Below are positions 10,848 to 24,700 of a stretch of DNA of 64,000 nucleotides, piece by piece. Each line of letters begins with the position of its first letter. The stretch's first letter is position 1. The notes beneath the pieces were generated by a model that worked only from the letters and a program-made list of their open reading frames with translations, made no database searches and was not told the DNA's origin. A program made the translations under genes and the position numbers. Origin of the DNA: Dillenia suffruticosa (Eukaryota > Streptophyta > Magnoliopsida > Dilleniales > Dilleniaceae); NCBI GenBank assembly GCA_033439265.1, contig JAVTVX010000024.1:15546501-15610500 (forward strand), read 5' to 3'.

Positions 10848-11033
10848 GACCCAAAGTTAGTCGGCGCAGTGGGAAGAGTTCTGCGTCCCTTAACCAAGCG
10901 CTCAAGTTCGAGTCTCCTTAGAAATGGAAAAAATTACTTTGGGAGACCTCCCCCTCTATAGCAAACCCGACAGTCAAGTCGATTCAAATAAATCGGAGCA
11001 AAATTTCAGATATTGAGGTCAGGGACCAAAAAA
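10848..11033 (+). mobile_element. tRNA-derived SINE with 14-bp TSD
   Basis: A 186-bp insertion flanked by perfect direct repeats aataaaacaatact (10834-10847 and 11034-11047). The head has RNA polymerase III promoter boxes: A box cggcgcagtggg (10862-10873) and B box agttcgagtct (10905-10915) at tRNA-like spacing. The body ends in an A-rich tail (from about 11027). It is a textbook plant SINE about 0.3 kb upstream of the PUX7 leader. Confidence 0.85.
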
Positions 11034-11047
11034 AATAAAACAATACT

Positions 11048-12190
11048 ATTTTTTCTATTTCTAATATAAAGATAGCAAGTGTAATGTAATTGTACAATAG
11101 ATTATCTGTAATTCAAATATTTTTTTTGTTTGCTTAAATCATAGTAAAACTTATTGATATATTCAATATAATCAGATTGTATGTTATGTTAATGTATTTT
11201 AAGCGGTTTTATTAACTTTAGCTTTTTTGTTTAATATTCAAATAATTTTAGTAATGTTATCACTTAAATAATTCAAAGGCAAGGTAGGCATAGGGCAACT
11301 CCTCTATCTATTTGATCTTTTTAAGGTTTTGGAATCCTAATTTAGGTATGGTACCTTTTTAAAAGTCATGTACACTAAATTTGATCTAAATCTAATAATA
11401 TATAAAATTTAAGACAATCAATGTCTCGATTTGGTGATCATTAAAGTTTAATTTTCTTTTACACCAAAGTTTCTAAATAACCAAAGCAAAAGGCATGATA
11501 ATATCCCTACATCATATATCCGATATATAGAATATTGTTTGCAAATAACACCTGAACAATAGCAGTGTCATCCCCAAACTTGTTGTACTCGACTAAGTTA
11601 CAGATGTTTTGATCAAATTTGTAAAATGTCAACATCTAATCAAAACATATGACTTATAACCTAGTCTCTTATTAAGTCTATAACTGGACTTTTTAAGCAC
11701 AAATAACCATATGCTCGGACTATTTAGTGATGAATCTGTCTAACTGCATCACATTGATGTTCTCATTAAGACTAGTTGATATATACCTGCCAAAACTCAT
11801 AGTCATAATACCATGCCATGACAATGAGAATCTGAATAGACATCGGTATAAATTATGGTAAGAAAGTTTAATAATGAACTACCTTTAGTACCAACCTTGT
11901 CTTTGAAGGTGTTAACCTTATCCATCAATCTCTCTCTTTATATTGTAAATCCCCTTGCACCAAATAAGTTTTATCTCATTTGAGTACAACTACAAGATTC
12001 CAAATGTAATTTGGAGAACCATCTCAACTTTCATTGCCAAATACCGTCAATGAATATTCTTTCATTCTCCAAGTATTTTGCAAAGTAATCATGATCACCT
12101 ATGGCTACTCTAAATGATAGAAACATTTATCTTAGGTTTTCCTCTAGATATCCTATGTAATAGCACATCCTACCTTATTGAAGAACCAGT
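11048..12190. other. Intergenic AT-rich stretch
   Basis: No gene, bounded repeat or RNA gene recognised. Confidence 0.5.
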
Positions 12191-13640
12191 TGTGATAATT
12201 AAAGGGGGTAAATAAGTTGTTAGACACTTTTTAAGTTTTCTAAGTTGGTTGAGAAGATAATGAGAAAAATCGACACAAGTGATTTATAATAGTTCCACCC
12301 TCCTTACTGTATGTCTACTCCCATGCTACACCTACTTGGATTTTCCAATTCATTATTTTCTTCCAAAATAGTATAGACTATTAGTTTGCCTAAATACAAG
12401 TCAAACCTTACAAGTGTTTTACTCGAATATTCACTACTAACTCACAACAAGTGTTAACAGACGCTAAGTGTTTCACTTAGAAAATCTAAGCTCAGACTAG
12501 ACCTTTCTTTTGGTCTCTTACAAAATTTATATAAGAAAACAAATATACAACTTGAAGTTTTAACTTCATATATGATCCTTAAAGCTCAATGAGAAATACA
12601 ATACAAGAAAATTGAAACTCACGAAAGATTTTTATGCAGTCGAGTTCAACAATTGTTCAAAAAGTTGTTAATATTTATATTGAGTGTTGTATTTATAAGC
12701 CTAATGAAGATATAGTCATTAAGGATCATTTAATGTAAAAACATAGCCGTTAAGATGATTGAGACTCCATTAAATGCTCGATTAGTTTTTCTGAATAACT
12801 AATCAATACTCACATCAAATAGACTTATTTTCCTTTGAATCATCTGATTTTTGAATTTTGTATTATTCAGAATTAGTGCAAGTGGACTACTTATAAGTGC
12901 TGAGTCGACTTATATTGCAACCTATTCAGATGTTTTTACTTTGTAATTGATGCAAGTCGGTTTATGATTTTCTTTAGGTTGACTAGGGATTGTTAGTATT
13001 TAGTCATTTTTGCTTTATAGTTCATGCAAATTGACATACAATCCAGAGGGAGTGAATATGTTTTTTTGAATTTTTGTGAGTTTTTCTAAGAATTTTGGAA
13101 TTAAACTGAGTTTTGAAAGAGATTTGTAAAAAGACCAAAAAAAAAAATAGAATAAGTATGACAAGAAATAGGATAGCAATATTTTTATAATAGTTCTACC
13201 AAACTTAGTATATGTCCACTCTCAGGTGACCTCTTGGATTTTCCACTATTGAATAATGTTGATACAAATCTTTTTTATCGGTGCAAGTGGATCTTTATAG
13301 AGTTTTCTTCAAATTTAGACAATCTCTTTATCCCTCTAAAACTCATATTAGAGACCCTCTCTAATCTTTCCAGACTGATATACAAGGAGAATTAAGGTTG
13401 TTACGAATTTGAAGTTAAAGACTTTAAATGTAATGAATATAAACATAAATAAAATTTTACAAAAATTTTTGCTCAATTCATGTTCAATAGTAGAAGTAGC
13501 AACTCCAGCAACCACTTATTCTTGTTTAAAGGTTGAGAATTTATAGGCGAGACTTTCTCAACCGTTGGTATATTCAAATTTTGAATGCTTTATTTAATGC
13601 CTTTATCTACTTTTGTTAGACGAGAATTATCTTTAGCGGA
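12190..13640 (+). repeat. Two diverged Copia-like LTR fragments
   Basis: About 12190-12790 and 13030-13640 both begin with a purine run (aaagggggtaaat; ccagagggagtgaat). Both contain the order 'tataatagttc(c/t)acc ... tgtc(t/c)actc ... ttggattttcca' followed at similar distance by 'tttataagcctaatga' or 'tttataggcgaga'. This is the layout of plant Copia (SIRE-like) LTR edges. Borders, TSD and interior cannot be fixed. Confidence 0.35.
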
Positions 13641-14170
13641 TATGGTGTTGGTTTTTGCTTAAAGCTATTTTTGGTGGTTGAGAAATTTAATATTCATGCC
13701 TGTGTCTGTTGAAATCTGAGAAATAGTCATTAGAGTAAAAATAATGGTTGAATCAATTATGCTATCAGTTGAATATCTTAAGGTCATTCGTTGGACTTAT
13801 TCAACCATTTTGGACACAAAATTCTACTGGAATGAACATTGTAGCATATATCAGTTGAATGTTCCTTTACAATTCGACTAGAGTGGGCAAGATGTTCAAC
13901 TTTGGTTGAATAGTTAGTCAACTTGGTCGAGTGATCTGGAAACTGTGCTCAAATTGGGTTCAACTAGATCTACTTGACTGAGATACATTTCTGACTTGGT
14001 TTGCATTGTCAATTGAATATTTCTCAAAGTTGGTTGAATGTTTTATGAGGATTTGTCTAAAATTTATTCAACTATCTATGAGATATGGTCCAATGCTATA
14101 GTCCTATTCGACTAACTATTTATTCTGGTCAAATGATTTCATAAAGTCTGCCTAGATGTTCATTTGACTG
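13640..14170. repeat. Phrase-repeat tract (GGTTGAATG type)
   Basis: The words gttgaat, ttcaac and tcgact recur every 20-50 bases at irregular spacing without a fixed unit. Resembles the interior of the SIRE-like LTRs at 47880-59941, with a different core word. Confidence 0.4.
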
Positions 14171-15640
14171 TTGATAGCAATATTTTTATACATTCGAAAT
14201 ATATTTTTTTCAGTATTTATTTATGAATTTTGGGACTAGTTTAAATCATATTTTATATTATTACACTAATTTAATTTCATAATTAATAATTTAGAAAACA
14301 TTGAGTTTACTTTCTAAAATTAAATTGGATAAGCAATAGTCAGTATTTTGGGCATAATTTTCTATTTCGATAGGCGATTGAGGTGATTCTTATGGCATTA
14401 GAAAGAATATTTCGAGCCTTACAAATCTTATGAAGATGTCAGAAGCTAATTCAGGTAGTAAGACATCTAAACATTGGCCCAAAACTACTGTGGTGATGAC
14501 AAAAAGAAGTTTGTTGAAAAAGGAAACTACTAATGAAAACTTTAAAGAAATATTTTTGGAATTTAGTTCCTAAGGACTTCAGGACTCTTCATATTCAAGA
14601 AAAAGAAAATTTTCAAGTTTGAGGAAAATTATAGATCATTATCATGGAGAAAGAAAAAGTTTCCAAATCAAAGTCAAATATCAAGTTTTCAAGTTATTCT
14701 ACGGTTTGACTTATATATATAGCATTGCTAGTAGCCATGGGAAGGATGATTCATGCCTCCCATCTTTCACCCACAACCCCATCTTCCTCTCTATCACTTG
14801 ACAAACCCTAACAGCTGTCTCCTCATGCATTCGACATCCATTCTCATCCAAACAAGGGTTATAATATTTTATTTTATTTTCTTGTTTTTTTTTCCAATTT
14901 CTAACTAAATTTCTTGTTTATAGAACTCGATGGATTCTATTTTTAATTAATTATATGATTTGATTTAATTCTTTCCCTTAAGTTTTGTTGACTGATTATT
15001 GTTTGATAAAATTTTATTGTTGAACTTAATATTTCATATTTATAAATACTTGTATTTTGATGATTTGAGATCGAATATATGCATAATCAATATAATTGTA
15101 CGAGATTAATCCGAACAATGAAATCCATATGAGATTATGAGTATGATCATTGGATTAGTTTCATATGTGGGGATTTAGGGGGAACTCTAATCTATAGATT
15201 TTTCATAGATTTTAATATAATTTGGTTTAATTAAAATTGCATGACTATTAGATTTTAATTAATCGAATTAGAATTACACTGTATCACTATTAGATGAATC
15301 TAATTTAGGGGAATCTACCATGATCATCAATTATTCATTTGTCAATAACTTTAAGGATTGAAAAGATTCAACACTATAAAAAATTAAAATATATGAAATC
15401 GATATCCTAGAGTTTTCATCATATTAGGGTTTCCATTACATCAGGATTTCATATCTTAAATTTTGTTTTTAGTAGTTTCTAATATGTTCACAATTTTGAT
15501 TCATTCTGTCCAATTTAGATTAGATTTATTCATGTTTGGTAATATAAAATATTCTCGTGGGAACGATATTTGGATTAATCATTATACACAATATTCGATT
15601 AGAGTATATTTACCCAAAATCATGATCTCAAAATCATGTA
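14171..15640. other. Intergenic AT-rich stretch
   Basis: No gene or repeat recognised. Short open frames at 14619 and 15463 have no family resemblance. Confidence 0.5.
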
Positions 15641-16105
15641 ATAACTGTCTATGTGAATTGGTCGAATAATACAATTCTATTCGACCAAAATACTATTTTA
15701 GTCGAAGTATAAATTTTCAAAGTATGGTACTTATTTGACCATTCCATCACATTGGTCGAATTCTACAGTTATATTTGACTGGCAAGATATTCCTGTCAAA
15801 ACTTTTAAATTCTAGTATTTGTTTTGGTCAAATGCTTATAGAAAGCAGTCGAATTGTAAAATAAGTTTTAAAAATCTGAGTCATTCGAGTTACTTTTTAA
15901 GTTTTATTATCAAGTCACGAGTTTACTCATGAGTTAGGAATGCAAGTTTTGGATTATGACTTAGAATGGTCGAATGACTAAGCAAGCCGATTGATTCTGA
16001 GGTTGGGATTGGTTGAATGCTCATGTGGTCGTTCAACTATTCTATACTTGTTCTAAATCTTATTGTCTGAGTCGGTCGATTAGCCCGACTAGGTGGTCAA
16101 ATGGT
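15640..16105. repeat. Phrase-repeat tract (GGTCGAAT type)
   Basis: Repeated gtcgaat, ttcgacc and ggtcga words on both strands, ending just before CACTA-1. Confidence 0.4.
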
Positions 16106-16439
16106 CTTACTGCAAAATTAAAATCCTATGATGACGCTAACTTTTATTATCGATAACATTTTGTGACGGTTAGACACTTTTGATGAAACTATTAGAAAAT
16201 GTATATATTTTTTGACAGCATAAAATTATCTATGGGAAAAGTTTGTCAATCGTGGGTAAAGGTAATATAGCCATCTGTAAAAGCAACATTCAATTCTGAC
16301 GGTGAGCATTTATAGCCAGTAAATATGACAATTTTTAGGGATGATCTGAAAGTAGTGTCTATATGACTTTTCTTTACTATCTACTTAACTATACGTTTAC
16401 ATAAGTTTTACATCTATACTAGTATATATATTGCACCGA

Positions 16440-18400
16440 CTTTAAAAATTATACTCAATTATGATGGTTATCATTTGTTATCACTTTTGGGGAGTAAATA
16501 TAGAATCTTTAGGGATGATTTGAAGGTTTGAAAATAATCTCTAATAGTGTGTCTACTTAATCTACATCTATACTAACCTTATATTTCACCATCTGTAAAT
16601 GACATCTACCACTCTGATGGTTATCATTTGTTGTCAATAAATATGAGTTTTTAATAACGATTTGAAAAAATCTCTATGTGTGTCTTCAGTCTACAAAAGT
16701 TTTATATCTAAACTAACATATATATTGCACCATCTGTAACCTGTATATTGTATCGTTTGTTCAATTAGAATGGATATTAGTTGTTGTCAGTAAATGAGAC
16801 ACTTTCAGATATGGTTTAAAAACAGTCTCTATATGAGCTTTTATCTACATAAGTGTTATAGCGATACTAACTCAAATACTATTTAACCATTATCATTTTT
16901 TATCAATAAATGTATCGGTCTTTAGAGATGGTTTAAAAACAAATAGTAATTTGTACTGTTTGCTAACCATACCATCTATTAAGTTTATAGTTTATGACTA
17001 TGTTAACTCATATATATTATACCGTTTGTAAATGCTGTATACTATTCTAACGATTATTAGTTTTCGTCGATAAATGCGATACTCTTTAGGAACTATTTGA
17101 AAATAATCTTTATATGTACCATTTATACTAACTATTGAGACCTATCATCCACGGTTTAAAAATTTAAGGGTTAAGATATCAAACCATTTTGTGATACTTG
17201 GTAATAAAATGTAATAACAGGAGATAATTTGGGATAACAGGTGATGCATTACTATATAACAGTTGATAAGTTCACGATAAGAGATGGTAATTTTGCAATA
17301 AGTTATAATAAGTTTCCAATAAATAGTGGTATTATAGTGGTAATTTCATGATAATAGTACTCGGGTCAATCTTTTGATTTCTTTATTTTTGTTTACTCTT
17401 GAACATTGTTTCGCACAACAAATTCAGCTTTTTTTTTTCTTTCAATTTTTCTATTTCCATTACTTGTACTTTAATTGTACCGTTTTTAAAAACTATATTC
17501 AATTCTTACGATTATCATTTATTATCAGTTGTGGTAGGTAAATATAGAATCTTTAGGGACGAATTGAATATTTGAAAGTAGTCTCTATATAGTGTGTCTA
17601 CTTAACCTATATCTGTGCTAACCATATATTTCATCGTCTATAAATACTATCTACCACTCTGACGGTTATCATTTGTTATTAATAAATATGGATCTTTAAT
17701 AATGGTTTGAAAGAGTCTCTCCATCTACATAAGTTCTATACCTACTGTTCAATTAGGACGGTTTCAATATATGAGTCTTCTTCTACATAAGTGTTGTAGC
17801 TATACTAATTCAAATGGTATCTAACAGTTATCACTTTTTATCATTTAGAGATGGCGTAAAAATAAACAGTAATTTATACTATCCACTAATGATACCGTCT
17901 GTTAAATTTATAGTCTATGACTATGCTAACCCATATACCGTTTATAAATACTATATATTATTCTAACGGTTGTAAGTTTTTATCAGTAAATGTGATACTT
18001 TTTAAAAACAATTTGAAAATAGTATCTATATGTTTGATCCATACTCATTACTGACTACTGAGATTTAACATCCATGATTTAAAAATTTAAGGATTAAGGT
18101 ATCAAAGCATTTGCGAGGTGGTAAGATACAATAACATGAGATAATTTGGGATAATAGGTGTGTGCGTTGCTGTAGCGTTATGGTAAGTTCACGATAAAAG
18201 ATGGTAATTTTGTGATAAATTTTGATAAATTTACGATAACTAGTGGTAATGTAGTGGTAACTTCATGGTAAGAGTGCTCGGGTCAATCTTTTGATTTTTT
18301 TATTTTTGTTTACACTTAAACATTGCTTCACACAACAATATTCATTTTTTTCCCATTTTTCTATTTCCATTACTTGTATTTTAATTGTCTCTCTTCATTA
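16440..18400 (+). repeat. Tandem duplication of about 1 kb in the CACTA-1 subterminal region
   Basis: Roughly 16440-17470 and 17480-18400 align colinearly: both run from tttaaaaa(t/c)tata through 'tatagaatctttaggga' and 'agtgtgtctacttaa' to 'ctcgggtcaatcttttgat' and 'ttttctatttccattacttgta'. The copies differ by many substitutions and small gaps. Confidence 0.75.
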
Positions 18401-18489
18401 TTTTTTCATTTTTTTTCCAAATGATGCACTATATATTTATTTATGCAAAACTGCATATGTACATATAGAATTTATTTGTGCAACTCAAA

Positions 18490-18590
18490 CATAGGCCTAC
18501 CACGCAAGCAAGCGTGGAACGCAAGCAAGTAGAGTGCAGGCATGCGTGACAAGCGTGGGGTGTCGGCAAGTGGGGATGCAGGCATGCATG
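18490..18590. repeat. GC-rich island 1 of CACTA-1
   Basis: A short GC-rich stretch with repeated gcaagcaag, gcaggcatgc and aagcgtgg words in otherwise AT-rich DNA, in the position of the 30485-30640 island of CACTA-2. Confidence 0.55.
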
Positions 18591-18784
18591 ATAGTGTTTT
18601 GAAACCCGGACTGGAGTTTACCAAGGGGTCACCGGATGATTCATAAATTTAAATTATAATATATTAATAATGTAAAAAATTTACATATTTAATACCAAAT
18701 CATGTTCAAAATATAAAATATTAATAAATTATAATTTATTCTTCTAAATCCATCTAAATATTACATTGCGTATCATATTCAAAT

Positions 18785-21700
18785 TGTAACACCGATACTT
18801 GTTGCACTGTATATTGTACTTCTCATTATTTTGTATATAATATATTTCATTTTCATATAGAAAAAAGTCATTCAGAACTTTTTCTGATTTAAAATGCTTT
18901 TGAAAATTTTTAGCGAGATTGCCGAAAGTTAAGATTTTTCCCTTCGAATCATTTTAAAATCTACGGATGCAGTTTCAACCCCGATGAAATTTCACATGCT
19001 AAAGCAGTAAAAGGTTAAGAAAACTTGAATTCGGACAACTCTCAATCGTTTGTGAAGAAATGCTTGATGCTCAATCGTCGAAGGCGAAAATTTGTCTTCA
19101 CCGAGCCAAATTTAATTCTACTAGTACAAAACTGCTAAAATTCTGCCAAGAAGTCTAAATTTGGCTAAATTAACATTTTATCAAGTTAAAATAAAATTTT
19201 AAAAAATTTGCCGAAATTTGCACGGAATGAAGGGAAATTTACCCTACCGTACCAAAATAAAAACCACACGTGCAAATTTGATATCGTGAGATATATAATT
19301 GCTAAATTCACTTTAAAAGTAAAAGATCAAGGAGTGAAAATGAAATTTAAGCCATAGCACAAAAACGCTCGATACTCTAAAATTTTCGCCCGAGAAATCC
19401 AAAATTTTGACAAAATTGAAATTTGTTCAAGCAAATGATCCCGTTTCCACCCAAGACCTATATTTTGAGTGACGTTTGGGCTATCAAACGATTTCAAATT
19501 TATGCGAGACCAATTCTATTTGATTCAGTGTGAAAAATTGAACCAAATGGGTAAATTTGAATTTCTCAAATTTCGGGTCGAATATTGATCCCGCCATGCG
19601 TGACACGAAAATCGAGATAGGAATTTTCATGCAAATCTAAGAAGGATCTTTTATATAATTTAGAAAAAGGGGTTGGAGACAATTAATAACCATAGGAAGT
19701 GTGCCAATGAAATGGAAGGCTAGGATTCATTTGAAAAGTCAAATGAACAATGAGAGTCTTAGATTGAAATTGGTAGTTGGACATTAAATGCTCCTTTGGT
19801 GGAGTTTAACCCTAGTTACACCTAGAGGAAATCATGGTTAATCAATTGTAAACAAAAACTAAAAGATTTTTCTCTTCATTCTTCAAAAGAAACGTGAAAC
19901 TCTAAAGAAGCAAGAACTCATCTTCTTCCTCCTTCAAGCTATGGACTGCCAAGGTGAAATCTCTACATCTTCCTACACACTACCCAATTTCTTTTACATA
20001 GATCATTTCTATACATCCTAAACCCCAACATATCCAAAAATCAAGGCCAACAGAGAAGGATTTCTTGGTGAAGAACAAAGGGACAACCAAGATTTCAAGA
20101 GGAGAGATCCAAGTTTTGCTTTAAGCCCAGCTGTCCATCTTTAGGTATGAGACACTCCATACTCCAAAGTATAATATATCTTAATTTGGGGTCAAAATGA
20201 GGAGGTTAGCTTAGGAAACTAGGGTTGGCCGAAATTTGAAGTCAATGAGGAAACCGAAATTCTGAAATCTGAATATTTTGAATTGGTTGTAGAGTTATAG
20301 CTATAGCATTTTCTGCACAAAGACAAATTTAGTGAAAGTTTTACACATGAAACTAGACATTCAGAGTTTTAAAATGAGATAAGAACCGTTGCATTCTCAA
20401 TAGAGACGAAGTTTATATCATTTTTCAAAATTAAGTGTTTTGCACTGATTCCCTATTCAGTCCTGCATTTTGTCCTGATTTCGATAGCAACACTAACCTA
20501 AATTTTCAAGTACCTTTCTGATAGATTCAGATCTTGTGCTAGTTGAAAGAATTGTAGACCCATGTCTTCGCTTTCCAACGAGGTACGGATCACCTCAATC
20601 CGACCCATGTGTCAAAAGTTACAGCCATTCTTCTAAAACTCATCAGAGGATCCTCTATTTTCTAACACTAAAAATAGTAGCATTGCACGACCCCCTTCCA
20701 GCCATTGTTTGCTAAACCTCAAAGAAGAACAGTTGTAGATCACCCCCTTATACACCTACTATGAAAGGTGCAGCCAACGTTCCAGAGGGAATCAAGAGTT
20801 ATACAAAATCTCCCAAAACTGTACAGAAAAGATTCTGCTTCTCGGCCAAAACTGAACAGAGATTTTGGTGGTCAATTTCAGACCCCTTCTAGGCATAATT
20901 GGAAGAAACCCAAAACATGAAAAATGTAAGGTTATATGTCTTCTAGGTACTTTAAAAAGTTCAGGTGATTTGGAGTTGTGTGTTAAAAGTTGTGATGGTT
21001 GTGCTAAAAATTAGTCAGAATAGACTTCTAAAATGTAATATGGGCAAAATGGTGCTATTTCAGGAACTTGCATTAGGAATCTGAGAAAGTGCCCAAATAA
21101 GAAGTTGTAGGCTTGTGTCCTAACTCCAGCATAGTCAAAAATCAGAGTTTTTGCATGAATAGATTGTGAGATATGAGAAATTTGCTTAAATATGTTAGAA
21201 TAGAAAGTGAGAGTTGGATTGGTTTGAAAATGTGGACTTTAAGAAATCTTCCATCGAGATTTTGGAGATAAGTTCAACACGAAAAGTGTGAGTTTTTATG
21301 TGAGCCAACCATAGAAATTAGAATTTCCCAATTCCGACTCTGGTTAAGGAACTTGTGGTCAATTCCCTAAAATGACGCAAGAATAAAACTTGAAAACCCT
21401 AGATTTGTTTATAACTAGGGTTGCATCACATTTACATTATTATATACGCATCGTATGATCTCGTAAGTGACTCATATTCTACATTATGTTTATAGAGTCT
21501 CGTTGGTGATTTTGAGGGAAGCATATTTTTATGTGTGTCTCGAGATTCATGTCGGAAGTGGCGTACCCTTCCGCATACAGTGAGTGAGATTTATTATATT
21601 ATGTGTCTGATGCACAATATCATATTTTAAAATGTTTTCTGATTCAAGCATGATTTAATGAATATGTGATGTGAAATTGTAAATGAATTATGAAATATTT

Positions 21701-24700
21701 TTTTTGTGAATTCATGAAGTGTCAACAAATATGTTTTACGTGATTATATATGCATCCAAACGAGTTTTAAAATGTGAAACCGTACCATTGCATTTGATTT
21801 GTACATGTTTTATGAAATCATTCTTGTGGAAATGATTGACATTGCTTGAGAAATGTGGCATGACACGTGATTGATTTGATGATTATATTATATATGGGCC
21901 GAGGGCCCTAGTACATGATGAATGATAATTTTGTGATAGGTAAATCCCATTTCGTAGCTACGAAAGATATATGTGTAGGGTGATCCATATTTGCATCCGA
22001 TACGCTTCTACGGAAGGTATCCCACATGATATCGGAAAATGATAAATGTATTATGATTCGACACAGTACTAGTCAGGTTGAACCAATAAGGGGGAGAGCT
22101 ATGGTACGCCATAGTCTAGCACTTGATGAGATCCGTCGCCAACGTCGAGGTAGAGAGCTTTTCTGACCTATTGCATACAAAACCCCCGATGCGCCTGTCA
22201 TTGGTCGCGGTCGACCTTTGCCAAGACTGATTTTGGCATACTCTATTCTTGTATGATTTGATGACATGGATGCACATATATTTGAAAAGTATGTGAAAAG
22301 AATGATTTATGATAAATTGAGCATTATACATGATTTCTTACAATATATGGAATTATTGAAAATTTTGGCACTTCATTTTTCACCGACTCATCGAACACAT
22401 GATATATACCCTCTCACTTACTGGGTATTTTTCTTGATACTCTGTAACACCGCCTCTTGGTATATTGTGCTGTACTCCATTCGTATATATGTACATATAT
22501 ATATATATATATGATGTTCTGAGTAGTAAATTTCACTCAGAATTTTTCGCGATTTGCTTCGCTATCTAAATTCACTCTCGTTAATTATATGTTTTGAAAA
22601 GCATGTCCAAAAATCCTAATTCGGGCGAGGTGAGATTCGAGTGAGCAAACGATCTTAGTTTTACACAGGATCAACTCCATTAGATTCAGAGAGTCGTAAT
22701 TGACCAATGAGGCTACTTGTATGCATTTCCGTGTCGAGCCTGAAATTTAGTCCAGGGATAGCACGAATAGTGCACCGTGGACCAAAATGAAGGGTCACTG
22801 GGCTATTTTGAGATGTACACATGCCAAATAGGTTAAATAGACCCGAATTTCAGAAATTCTCAAACGTTTACTAGTAAACGCTCTGTGCACATTCACCCGA
22901 GGTGAAGAAATAAATTCCATCGAGCCAAATTAAATTCTAGCCATGCGAAATCGCTAAAATTTCACAAGGAAGCCTAAACTAGGCTAAGTTATGATTTTCC
23001 TAAGTTAGATCATAATTCTGAGAGATTCCCGAAAATTGCTCGGCACGTAGGGAAATTGACCCTGCTGAGCCAAAATGAAATCCATGCATGCAAAATTGAT
23101 GCCATGGGAATTACGTGTGCTAGCTATGTTTTAAAGATGATTGCTCTGGGCGGAAGGGTGAAAATTTGAGTGTTGGCCTAGAGAAGGCTCGAAACCCTAA
23201 GAATTCTTGCCAAATAAATTTTAATTCTAGATAGAACTGAAATTTGTCCAAACAAACGGTCTCATTTTCATATGAGACTTATATTTTTGTGATTCTATGC
23301 ATAAAATAGAGCTCGTGAAACATTTCACGAATTTCGAGGCCTAGGTCAATTTTCGACCGATCGGCGCTCACCTTTACTCCGGAGGACGTTTGGATGGTTA
23401 AACAATCTCATATTCGCACGAGATTTGTGGCACTGGACTCAGAATGAAAACTTGCATCCAGTGTGCGATTGTAAAAAATGAATAGTAACTTTGACCGGTC
23501 TTAGGCCAAAGCTAGAACTTATGGATAAACTCAAAGGACATGAAATTAATGTTTTTGGAATGTGTAAAAATGCTTTATGGGGGAATGTGAGATCATGACA
23601 AGTGGCAACATGTGGAGAGGGAGATCATGACTTAAAAAGTTATAGATGGCCAAGATTTGGGGTTTTGGTGTAAATTAAAATTAAGGAAGGACTAATGTGC
23701 AATTAGGAAAAGAAGAAGGGTCACTTAAGAGAACAAAAACCCTTAATATTCTATATTTTCCAGCAAAGAACCCGTGAGTGAAGCCAAGAGAGAAACCTCC
23801 TTCGTGAAATGCTCTTCTCCTTCCTTTTTCTCATCATGGACAGCCTTCAAGTTTCAAGCCTTCAACACCCTTTCTACCTTCAAACAACTTCCCTCAAGCC
23901 TCACAACAACCTATCCAAGAATGGAGACTAAAGGACAAAGATTTATTGGTGGAATTTGAAGAGCCGGAAGTCCAAATCCAAGAAAAAATTCTGCACTTCC
24001 TTCAATTTTCCTCCAAAAATTTTGGTAAGTGTTATCCTCTCCTCTTTGTCCATTACATACTTAAATTTCATGCCATGATAAGGTCAGATTGTTAGAGAAC
24101 AAGAGGGGGACCGAAATTGATGAAAAAAAATGAGGAAATTGGGAAATTTTGGATGGGTTTTCTAATGGACTGTTTTTTGTGTTTAAAATGACCCTAGGAG
24201 GAAGTAGAAACATGGGCCTAACTTAGTTTAGGTGTGCAGGACTTTGGCATAAGAAAATGGATTGTTCAATCCCAAATTTGTGTCCAAATTTGTGGAGGAT
24301 GAACCTAGGCTAGATTTGCAGAATTTTTAGCAACCTTAGGAGAGTATTTTGGACCTAGATGGTCACAAATTTTGGTAGAAGTTCTGTCCAATTATCTGCA
24401 GTAGAATTTTGGACCCTTGGACATGGAAATTGGAGGAATTTTGGAGTGTGAAATGCATAAATTTGCTTGGGGTGTGTGTGCTAAATTGTTGGTGCATATG
24501 TGTAGAAATGTGGCACCAATGAGGGATGTTTATGTGAATGAGATGGGAACCAAATAAGTACAGTGAGTTTGGGGACCTTGAGCATACATTTCAATGGATT
24601 TTGGAGTACAAGAATACATGTGGATCTTGAGGGCATTGTGGTGTGGTGATAATGTAATGAGATAATGAGTGGAGATTTATGTAAATTTCTTGTATTGTTA

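Noticed and set aside
15368-15400. CACTATAAAAAATT as a possible CACTA end
   Set aside because: No subterminal repeats follow it, and the better match to the CACTA-2 end, followed by family sequence, is at 16108.
23774-23959. 61-residue frame starting MSEAKRETSF
   Set aside because: It lies in the leader-like part of LTR-B. The equivalent part of LTR-A does not keep the frame.
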